DNA of 64,000 bases, taken from Anaeramoeba flamelloides (lineage: Eukaryota; Metamonada; Anaeramoebidae). Numbering within the stretch: position 1 is the stretch's first letter; the number at the start of each line of letters is the position of its first letter. Positions 31,908-42,109 of this stretch are shown here, in pieces. Below the pieces are notes generated by a model. The model did no database searches. It was given only the letters and a program-made list of their open reading frames with translations, and was not told the DNA's origin. Position numbers and translations under genes: made by a program. The stretch covers positions 1,736,001 to 1,800,000 of the forward strand of contig JANTQA010000048.1 of the NCBI GenBank assembly GCA_027625915.1, in the 5' to 3' direction.

Positions 31908-32299
31908 GTGAAATTTTTTCAATATCAAATTTTGGTGTTGATATAGATATTTAAAAAGTTGGATATGAGAACAACAAAGCTCATTTTGTACAGTTTTTTC
32001 CTAAATTAGCTAATAATCAAAAATTTTTGCTTATTTTCAAAAAATAATTTTTTAGAACCCGATAATGACTTAAAAAAATGAAAATTCATTGAGAAACGAT
32101 CTAAATTTTACTCTTAAAAAAATGAATTAATTTTCGATTGAATCAGTAGTTTATTTTTCAAATCCAACTTTTTTATACAAAAATATTTGAATATTGGCTA
32201 ATTTAGGAAAAAACTGTACAAAATGAGCTTTGTTGTTCTCATATCCAACTTTTTAAATATCTATATCAACACCAAAATTTGATATTGAAAAAATTTCAC
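31908..32299. mobile_element. Long hairpin element with ~103-bp near-perfect arms
   Basis: Left arm 31908-32010 and right arm 32197-32299 are reverse complements with no difference that I can find over about 100 bases (starting GTGAAATTTTTTCAATATCA and ending CTAAATTAGC). The 186-bp centre shows weaker pairing at its edges. Non-coding. Near-identity of the arms points to a recent event. No target duplication is clear and no other copy is seen in the window. Confidence 0.75.
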
Positions 32300-33231
32300 G
32301 GTAGACTTGGAACACTTGTAACCATTAAAATTCATAAGAAGTTACAGAATGATCAACGAAAAATAAAATAAAAAGACCTGACACTTAATATAAGATAATC
32401 TTTTTTCATTTATACCCCACTGTAAACTTGAAAAACCTCAAGAATGTATCTTGAAAAACAAACAATCAATAGTTTTTTTTCCTAAAAAATTCGAAAACAT
32501 TATCATGTCCTTTTCATTTTCATTATCTTTTTTGAAATACTGATAAATTCAAATATATTTAACAAAATTTTTGATTCAAATTTCCATTTTAGTAATCTCA
32601 ATGAACTAAACTTTTAAAGCAACTCAAAAGAAAGAAGATTGAAGTACAACCAATTTTACAAAGTTTCTCAATATTTAAACCAATAGAATGATTTATTCAA
32701 AATGTTAATAAAAATATTTCAAAATGAGAAAATGAGGTAAAATTTTTCAGAGGTATCTTTAAATTTATCAATCTAGCTCATTAATTTCAGTTTTCTTCTT
32801 TGAAAACTTTGTTTGCAAAAGAATAATAAAAAGAAGTGAAAAATTTTTCCCCACTAATAATACAAATAACTCTAATGTTTCTGGTAAAGTGACTTTATCT
32901 TTTTTTTTTTTCCATTTCATCCCTTTGAAAATCTTTGACAATTCGTTTTGAAAAAGCTTGTACGATCTTTATGTTAAGGACTCACCTTTTTCTTATAAAA
33001 ACTTGAACACTGAAAATTTTTTTAGAAAATCTTATCATATTTGAGTGAAGAGATAAAAATGTATTCTAAGAAAAGAAACTTGTGAGATTAATTACAAACA
33101 AGAACCCAATATTATGTGTGTTTCAAAAAGAGTAAATACATTTCCAAACTCATGAAAACAAAAAAAGAATAAGAAAAACCCAAAATGCTGTTTATCATTT
33201 TTTGTGATTCTATTTACTTTTTTGTTGTTTG
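32300..33231. other. Intergenic, upstream of DHHC gene
   Basis: AT-rich spacer. TAAGATAATCTTTTTTCATTT near 32392 resembles the inner arm of the TTAA elements, but no full element can be drawn. Contains the presumed promoter of the DHHC gene. Confidence 0.35.
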
Positions 33232-36200
33232 ATGAATCTTTTAGAGATCCAAACCACTGAAAAGTACCCAAAAGCACAAGACAATTCGTACCATACAAAA
33301 GAAAAATATCATGCCCATAACCCAGGAAATAATAAAGTATTCTGTAAAGGGAGATTTCAAGTCGGACCAGATCTTTTCAAACTTTTTCTGACCATTGTTG
33401 GTCTTAACGTCCCACCAATATTAATAATTATTTTCACTTTCAGCGACCTGAAAAAAGATTACCAAATGATCCCAACTTTGGTGTGTTATTTAATTGTAAT
33501 GGGGCTCACAGATCTTTTCATAATATTAACTGCTTTTATGAACCCTGGGATTATTAAACGATTTCCCTTTAAATATTGTGTAAGTGTTTTTTTAAATTTT
33601 TTTTATTGATTTTGAATGATCGTTTTATTGAACACAAATCTTTTGTCTCTGCTTTTGTCCTTTCTATGTCGACGGAAATTAGCTCAAAAAAAAAAAGAAA
33701 GACAACTTGCCAAAGCCTAAAGAAACAGTGGAAATTTATCAAGGAACTCAAAAATTTGTTTATAATTACTGCAGTAAGCATTCCTCTTTTTTTCATCAAA
33801 AAAAAATTATTGTTGATTTTCTCTCCAACTGAAATAAAAAAAAAAAAATTAATTCTTTTTGACTTTTTTTTTATTTTTGTTGGCTCTATTTATTAGCAAC
33901 TTGTCAGGTGTATCGACCACCTAGAACTTCACATTGTAGTGTTTGCAATAATTGTGTGATGAGATTTGATCATCACTGTAAGTCCGATTAACCTTTTCTT
34001 CTTTTTCATTTTTCTTTTTGTTTTTTTTTATTTTTCTTTTTGAAATACAAGCTCAATTCGAATTGTTTTCTTTAAAACAAATTGAACAAACAGCCATTCA
34101 GAATCTAGTGGTCTAATCAAAAAAAAAAAAATTATGAAATACATTTTTTTCAATGTATTGAACTCCCAAAATGTCATCTAGCAAAGAAAGAAACCGTTGA
34201 ATTAACAAAGTTTTTTTAATAATACAAATCGGCTTTATTCATTAAACCCAAAACTTTTTATTATTTGTCATTTAAAAAAAAAGCCAAACAGGAAAAAAAG
34301 TCCAACCCATTTTTAATTGGGGAAATTAATAGAAAATAAAATGTCAAATCAATTTAAAGAAGAAACCAATTAACTCCAAAGAATAATTCACTAATTATTT
34401 TTATCAACCAAATCAACAAAAACAATTTAAGATTATCTCATTTTATGATCAAAATAAGATAAGTTTGGTTTTGGGGATCTCAAAAATAGTAAAGTTTTTC
34501 TACAAAATTTTTAATAACAGATTGATCAAAGAAAAACCCAAAAAACAAAAGATAGTACTAGAAAAACTGATCATTGTGCTGATTCCCCCCTTTTGTCTTT
34601 AATCCTTGATTTTTTTATTCTTTTATTAATAAATCTTACTTTTTATTCTCAGGCTTTTGTGATTCTATTAAGGTTTCCAATTAAAACTCCCAATTAAAAG
34701 CCTTGTTAACTTTTTTTCCAGCTTCACTTTTTTTCCTAAACGATTACAACCAATAAATAAATAACAAACAATCATAAAGAGAAAAACAAGTTGAATGTTC
34801 TATTTTGTATATCTCATTTGATAATGGCCCATGATATATCTCAATTTCTCAAGTTATTTGATTTTTTAATCGAATTTTGAAAATATTTTTTGGGTTGGAA
34901 GAAAAACTCAATTTTGTGTATTTTCGGATTTATTGTTAACAATTGAATGTTATAAAAAAAAATAATTAATCTGGTAAAGTGAGAATTTTGAATTGAATAA
35001 ATTTGTTACATCAAATTCAAAGATCGTCTGGAGATACAATTAGAGTGATTAGACACAACCACTAGAAGTATTTGAAACTTAATTTGGGTTTCTAAATTTA
35101 CCAAGTTATATAAAAGTAATTTTATTTTTTTGTATTGTAATTTAAAGGAGGAGTTTTTAATTCCTCTTTTTTACCCTTTTTTTTTTTTTTTTAATTTTAG
35201 AAATTAAAAGAAAATTTCAATAATTTTCTTTTTATTTCTTAAATTAAAAAAAACAGCAGTTAGAGATTTACAAATTTTTTAAAATAAACCAAAAATTAAA
35301 TAAATTTTCCTTTTATTTCTCAAATTAAAAAAAAAGCACTCTCCGTTAGATTTTCTTGAGTTTTCTGTTTATTTATAAAATCAATAGATTTTCGTTAGGT
35401 TTTTTTTAATTTTTGAAATAAAACCGAAAATTTATTAAAATTTTCTGTTTATTGCAAAAAGTAAAAAAAACCTAGAACACTTTCTAAACAAACAGAAAAC
35501 CTCAAGAAAACAGCCGTTAACTTTTCCAGAATTTAAAAGAATTGAGTAAAATCCATGATTTTTGTCTATCCTTTTGAATTCTGGAAAACCTAGGCACTCA
35601 TCTACACTCTACAGTACTCAACGGTACCATATAGAACTTGACGGCACTTCCCAAATTCCTAAATAAAAATTTAGGTATTTTATTCAAGACTCAAAAATAA
35701 AAAATAGTTTACAAGATTTCAAATTTATTTTCTTTATTAAAAAAAAATTATGATTAAAATTAATTAATTGATTCTATTTATTTTAACTCTTTGTACTATT
35801 TTTTTTTTTTCTTTCTTCTTCTATTTTAATTATTATTTTGTCTTAAATAAAATAGGTCCATGGGTATGAATTTGAATTCTTATTTTGTTCGTTATTTTTT
35901 ACAAAAAAAAAAATATCAGAAAATTAATAAAACTAATATATTTATTAATGTCAAATTTATCTTTGAATAAGATTTTATAATTATTCACGAAGAAGCATTT
36001 TCTTATCAAAAACCAACTTTTTATTATTTAAAAAATTACAAAATAAAAATGATTATTTTTAATTTTGAAATAAAATCAATTCCAAAAATTTGAACAAACC
36101 CAAAATCAAAAAAAGGCAAAAAAAAAAATCCCAATTTTTTATATTTTTATAAACCCAATAGTAAACTAAAACCACATTTAATTTACCCAGTATTAATATT

Positions 36201-38066
36201 GTTATATGTAATCCCTTTTTCCCAAATAAAAGAAAAAAATATAAAACCAAAAAATAAAAATCTGTGTGTCCAAAATTATGAAACGAGTTTACCAAAAAAA
36301 TATTGAGTTAAAAATTTTGGAGATGAGCAAAACAATTATTAGTGGATCAAATGTTTAGATACATCAACTTATTTTATTCGAGTTTTGTCTATTTTAACAA
36401 AGAACACAACCCAATATTAATCATTCGAAAAATTTTTTCAGATCTAAGGAGACAGGTAAGCTAGTATGTAACTGGAAAAAAACGAAATGAAAAGGAAAAA
36501 AAAAAAACAAAAAATGAAATAGTTGTTTGTAAAATCAAAATTATTTCCAAATTGAATGAAATTATGGTATTGATAATTCTTTAAACTGCTCAAACTGTGC
36601 CAAAAATTTTGGAATTTTAGTTTTTATTGTAATAAATAAAATTAAATCATTTTCCCTCTAACAACTTAAATTGTTGTAACTCTTTTTCAATCATAAAAAT
36701 TAAACCCCAATTCAAAATTTTTAACACACCAAAATTCGATTTGTGAAAAAAAAAATTTATTTAATAAATTCAAGAAGATTTACCAAATTAGAACCATTCA
36801 CAAATTGAAATGTTAACACTTGTTTATAAATTACAATACTCACAAAACAATAAATAAATAATTATCAATACAAATAAATCATGGGTGTGTTAAAAAATTT
36901 TGGAGAGAGCAAAACAAAAAAAATACATTGGTAAATTTGTTGAAATTCTATTAGGGATATTGATCGATCAAATGGTTAGATACTACCAATTAATTTTATT
37001 TGAGTTCTTCCATTACGTACAACTCAACTTTAACATAATATCAATGGTTGAAAAAAATTTCGATCGAACGAAACAAATTACGTAATTCAAACAATGAAAT
37101 GAAAACAAAAACTAAAAGATGAAAAAATGATTTTCATATTTCACAAAAATCAAAATTATCTCCAATTTCAATGAAATTGTATTATTGTGATTGTTTGGAA
37201 CGTTTTAGCTGTGTGGAAAATTTTGAATTTTAGTTTATTTATTTCTGATTTAATAATTCTAAAAAGTTTATAATCTATAAAATTGACAAATTTATTATTT
37301 AAAAATTTATAATAAATTTCCTTAATCTATACATATAATTACATTTATCTACACATACAAAAAAAAAATAATAATAATAATAATAACACACGTATAGCTG
37401 GGATCTGATGTTGGAATACGAAATTATCGATTTTATTTTTTCTTTTTGATTACGACATCTATTGGAATTATTTTTACATTTGTAATTTCTATCATTCATA
37501 TTGTGCAAGCAGGGAGAAATGAAAGTCGAGATCCAGACTCGAATGGAGGGTATGCTTTTGGGCAAACGTTATTACATTCATGGTGGAGCATCTTATTTAT
37601 TTTGCTTGATTTAAAACTAGCACATTACATATTTGATTTACTGATTATGCATTCAAAATTGATTTCAAAAGCCACAACAACTCGAGAAAAAATAAAAAGT
37701 GTTTGGGCCGATGGCAAAAACCCTTTTGATCAAGGATTACTCAAAAATTGGCTTACTTTATTTTCAAAAATCCCACCTGTTAAATTCTCTTATACCGATT
37801 ATTTAACACAAAACGAATTAGCGTCTTTACAAAGGGAACTGCGATATAGCTCAGATTCTGAAAGCGATTTAGAAAAGTCAGAAGATGATGCCTTCAGTTT
37901 ATCCGAGGACCAAACACCTGTCGATATAGAAGACCATACTGATTCCTTTGATTTAGTTTCCCTTAATCGTGTTAAATTAGTAACAAACGAAATTTACGAT
38001 CTAAATTTGGAAAAATGGGCAATGTCAGAAAATTGGTTTGAGGTTTCTGAAATGGAAGAAATATAA
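33232..38066 (+). CDS. DHHC-type protein S-acyltransferase, four exons
   Basis: Membrane enzyme that attaches palmitate to cysteines of target proteins. Exons: 33232-33577, 33897-33977, 35856-35863 and 37398-38066, totalling 1104 nt and 367 residues. Exon 1 has [16 protein letters not shown] and two membrane segments, then [12 protein letters not shown]. Exon 2 has the Cys-rich domain [20 protein letters not shown] then MRFDHH. The 8-nt exon completes DHHC and adds PW. Exon 4 continues [20 protein letters not shown] with two more membrane segments, the TTxE-like [11 protein letters not shown] and the NPFDQG motif, and an acidic C-terminal tail. Canonical splicing of intron 1 gives KYSTC, losing the first zinc Cys of the usual KYCxTC. 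PWVGNC is PWLGSD. Neighbours give no functional hint. Confidence 0.85.
34310..34530 (+). mobile_element. LINE family 2 fragment
   Basis: Matches 24318-24500 of the degenerate LINE copy: TCAATTTAAAGAAGAAACCA then ATTATTTTTATCAACC and a GGGGATCTCAAAAATAG stretch. The coding region downstream is missing, and sequence past 34505 (AATTTTTAATAACAGATTGA) resembles sequence just past that LINE's 3' end near 25818, so the copy looks internally deleted. Confidence 0.55.
35190..35660. repeat. Modular palindromic array 3
   Basis: Several hairpin modules (AAATTAAAAGAAAATTTCAA mirrored, AATTTTTGAAATAAAACCGA mirrored, and AATTTAAAAGAATTGAGTAA mirrored by TTTTGAATTCTGGAAAACC), followed by the tail GGCACTCATCTACACTCTAC and ACGGTACC. 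Located in the DHHC-gene intron. Confidence 0.7.
35856..35863 (+). other. 8-nt microexon of DHHC gene
   Basis: The sequence GTCCATGG lies between AATAG and GTATGA. It supplies the last two bases of the DHHC cysteine codon plus Pro and Trp, the invariant residues after DHHC. Joining the flanking exons without it puts a stop five codons later (ITC frame: CAC TCT GGG ATC TGA). It also fixes the phase for the last exon. Confidence 0.82.
36295..37235. repeat. Dispersed repeat Y, copies 2 and 3 in tandem
   Basis: About 36690-37235 is the reverse complement of repeat Y at 14517-15075. A more diverged partial copy in the same orientation lies at about 36295-36640 (TTTTGGAGATGAGCAAAACA against TTTTGGAGAGAGCAAAACAA; CAAAATTATTTCCAAATTGA against CAAAATTATCTCCAATTTCA). 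It fills most of the third intron of the DHHC gene. The 61-residue frame at 36900-37085 is part of the repeat. Confidence 0.6.
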
Positions 38067-38098
<32 letters not shown>

Positions 38099-38110
38099 GT
38101 ATGTATATAT
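38064..38110. repeat. TA / GTAT microsatellite
   Basis: A run of TA units followed by five GTAT units starting a few bases from the stop codon of the DHHC gene, in its 3' UTR. Confidence 0.9.
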
Positions 38111-39699
38111 TTTAATTTACAAATATAATTTATATTTATTTTGAAATAGATAAATAAATCTATTAATATATATCTATGTATGTATAAATTTTTTTAACAA
38201 AATAATTCAGAATAATATTGATAAATCTTTATTCTTTTTTCTCTTATTACTTGTTAATTTAAATATTTATATAATTTTATATTAAAAAAAAAAAATTTAT
38301 ATTCTTTATTTTTTTTTTAATACTTATTTTTAAAACCTCTATTAAATAACGAAATAACTTATATTCTTTTTTTTTATTTTCAAATTAATTTGCTTTTTGA
38401 AAAATATATTTTTTTTAAATTGTAAAATCTTTTGGTTTACATAAAAGCACATTTACTTTTTTTAAAGTGTCAAATTTATTTATTTTTTTTATTTTCAAAA
38501 ATAATAACTAATTTTCAAATCAATTTGATAATTAAAATTTTGTAATGTATAATTATTTACTAAAAAGTTCTGATAATTTATTTTAAAATATCTTTACTAA
38601 ACTAACATTCAAATATGATTCTTTAAATATTGAAAATTCTTATTCTTAATTTTTTATTAATATGTCCTGAATAAAATTAAGTACTATTTTTTTCTGATTA
38701 ATATTTTTCGAAATCTAGCCTAATAACTTAATTCAATTAACCACTGGGATATTTTTTTTTAGAATAAAAACACTCTCAACTTTTGAATATCGAAAATATT
38801 TTTTGAAATTACTTTGCACTTTTTTATTTTTTTTTGAAAAATACGGGTTGAGAAAATTTAGAAATCAAAGAATAAGTTAATATATTAAATTAGAATACTT
38901 TTCCAGAGAGTTTATCTTTTTAGTTAAACTTTTTTTTTAATTTTACCATTTCACAATAAAAAAAAACATTTGAAGACCAAATTAGTGCCTTTTGTGAAAA
39001 TAAAATTCGAATAATTTAGAATTTGTTTTAGTAAATGAGTTAAAACAAGATATTGTATCTAAAAATATACATAATTTCAAGTTTGAATTCAATCATTTTG
39101 GCAATAAAATGTTTTCAAGAAAAAGTTAAATGGAAACTTTATTTATTTTTATTTTTTCATTTAGTAGTTTTAATTTTTTTAATGGAATATATTTGGTCAG
39201 TTTTCCATTTTTAGTGTTTTTGGGTCGTATGTACATATTAATTAATTTTTTTTTTCTTTGATATGATTTTTGAAATAAATCTACAATCGTCTGATCATTT
39301 TTTTTTATGATATTTTTTACGTATTGAAATATTAGGCTCAACAACATTAATATGAAAAAATAAAATTGAAAATTTTTGGATAGAAAAAAATACTAAGTTA
39401 ATTAACTTTTCATCTTTAATAGACTTTATTTAGAAAAGAATCAAAATTAGAGAACTTATATTTTCTTGAGGATATTATATTTTTTTGTTGAATAGTAGTA
39501 GTACCTTTTTTCAAAGTCTTTAGAAAGAAAAAAAAGTGTGTTTTTAGGTTTTTAATTGGGAAAAACAGAAGGGTAACTTTTAGTTTAATTCAACTTAGAG
39601 ACATTTATTGTGATATATAATAACCAATAGTTTGGAAAATGCTATATTAATCTAATAAAACTGAAATAGAGGGAAAAAAATTTCTTATAAAAAATAGTG
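38111..39699. other. Intergenic, no gene seen
   Basis: AT-rich sequence with long T runs. A 73-residue minus-strand frame at 39126-39347 is Lys/Ile-rich and unrecognised. Confidence 0.4.
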
Positions 39700-40530
39700 T
39701 AGTATCCTAGGTTTTTTAGAATTCAAAAGAATTGAGTAAAATGAAAGATTTTTATTCGATTTTCTAAAAAAAAATTAAAAAAAAAACAAAGAAAATGTCC
39801 TTCAAGTGCTTAGATTTACTTGATGTTTTCTGTTTTATCTGTTAATTTTTCTAGGTTTTTTTTGAGTTTTCTATTTTATTAGGAAAATATATTGATTTTC
39901 GTTAGGTTTTTGAGTTTTCTATTTATTTGGAAAATCAATAGATTTAACAAATAAAATAGAAAACTCAAAAAAACCCAAAACACTTCAAAAATAAAAAGTA
40001 AAAAAAACCTAATGACAATCTATTGAACACTTCACAAATAAATAGAAAACTCAAAAACCTAACGAAAATCGTTAGATTTTACAAATAAAAAAAACCTCAA
40101 AAAAAACCTAACGAAAATCTATCGATTTTCCTAATAAACAAAAAACACAAGATAATCTAACTGTGTTTTTTCAGAATTCAAAAGAATCTTGTAAAAATTA
40201 AAGATTTTACTGATTTCTTTGGAATTAAAAAAAAAACTAACGAAAGTGTCTGTGGGCTCCTAGGTATTCTTGGGCTGTTTTATTCTGTTTGTAAAATCTA
40301 TATATTTTCCAAATCAAAAAAAAAAAATAAAAAAAAAAACCTAACGACAAGTGTCATAGGTATTTTTTTTACTTTTTGGAATAAACCGAAAAATTCTTAA
40401 ATTTTCTGTTTATTTCAAAAATAAAAAAAAAACCTAAAGAAAATGTCCTAGGTTTTTTTTACTTTTTGAAATAAACTGAAAATGTATAAAAATTTTCAGT
40501 TTATTACAAAAATTTTAAAAAACCTAACGG
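39700..40530. repeat. Modular palindromic array 4 (longest)
   Basis: About 830 bp of hairpin modules joined by AACCTAACGAAAATC and GATTTTCGTTAGGTT junctions. Modules include GAGTTTTCTATTTATTTGGA against AATAAAATAGAAAACTC, AGAATTCAAAAGAATTGAGT, and TACTTTTTGAAATAAACTGA against CAGTTTATTACAAAAATTTT. Several modules recur in both orientations. It lacks the ACGGTACTC tail. Confidence 0.75.
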
Positions 40531-42109
40531 AAAAATCAAAGAAAAACTTATTTGTTTCAATTTATATCAATATGTATTTCCATAATAGTCAAAATTATTG
40601 GTTATCATTTGAAATATATATATTAAATAAAAAAAATTTTAGAATATATTATTATAGGACAAGTAACTGTGAATAAAAAATTATTCTATTTTTTTACTAT
40701 AAAATTTCAAAAAATCAAAATTTTATACCTGGAAAATTGAATTTTCCAACTTATTTTGTTAAATATCTTGAAACATAATAAGTTTTAATCCAAGATCCTT
40801 TATTAACTAAAATTTTTTATTATATATGAAGTTATCAAAGAGTTTAAAAATGACAAATGTTTAATTTTTTTATTAAAAAATTTTTAAACATCATTCTGAA
40901 ATGTTAAAATGATCTCTCTATTTCTAGTTTTTTTTGATAAAAATTGATTTTTTGAAGTAACTACTGGTGTTACATTGGGTACTTGGCTCAATAAAATACT
41001 CCAATTAAGAATGGATATTTTGATTTAGTGTAATTAGATTTTATTAAAGATTAACTCTTGCTAAACTTTATTTCAGTTTAATTTGTATTATTTTTTTGAA
41101 ATCTATTTTATAACTAAGTATAGTTTTTCTTTAATTAAATCTTGAAACCAACTCATAATAATTTTCTTAATTGTTTTTTCTTTTTTCGTGCACCTATAGT
41201 TATATAAAACAATTAGTTACTTCAAAAAATGATTTTTATCAAAAACACTCTCTAAAATTCAAGATTATTTCTACAAGTGTAGAGTTTTTTCTTTGGTGGC
41301 ATTAATATTTAGAACTGAAGATGGTTTACTAATTCGAAATTGAGGATATAATGAGTACAAGGAATTATCTTTTCTATAACTTAATATACAAACCAAATTC
41401 CATTCAAAGAAATTCATATTAAATTTGACACAAGAACTATTTTTGTCATTTTAATTTAAATCATAATAAGGTTCAAAAAAGACTGGCCATTTGGAAAAAA
41501 AAGTTAGTGAATTAATTTTTAATAGTACCTTTAAAGAACCTCAAAATAAAAAAAGATCAACCAACCAAAGAAAAAATATCAATTGATATAATACAAAATG
41601 GAGGGCAAAACACAAAAAAAAACAATATTTCTAATACTATCTTTGGAATTAATTTTTTCTTTGATTGAAAAAAAATTAAATTTTTGTTAAAACAATTGAC
41701 TTTTTTTGAGATACCCCAAAGCCACTCATCAGATTTTGACAATCAAGTACATTGAAATTTTATTTGTAAATTTGATTGGAAATAATAAAATCATACACTA
41801 TTCTTTCAAGTTTATTTATTTCTTGTTTTAAGGGATTTTACTTTTACATTTTCAGGTTCTGTTAAATCTTCAATATTAAAAACTGAGAAGAACTTTTTTT
41901 TCTCTTTCACTTTTTTTTCAAAAAACTAATTAAACTTTATATAAATCTGCATTAAAAAAGAATTCCAAATGAGTATTCAAGAGATCTATGTTTATATTCT
42001 TCTCTTCTTAATTGATAAAGATATTAACTCAATTAATGAAATAATATCAGATTACTAATAGTTTTATTTTTTTTAATTATTTTCTTTTTGGGATTATATT
42101 CTTTTTAAA
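40531..42109. other. Intergenic, upstream of SUN gene
   Basis: AT-rich sequence. A few LINE-like codons may occur near 41470-41560, but too few to name a copy. Contains the presumed promoter of the SUN-domain gene. Confidence 0.35.

Larger units (their letters stand above)
33978..35855 (+). other. 1.9-kb intron of DHHC gene
   Basis: Donor GTAAGT immediately after the first base of the DHHC cysteine codon, acceptor AATAG. Contains a LINE family 2 fragment (34310-34530) and palindromic array 3 (35190-35660). Confidence 0.8.
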
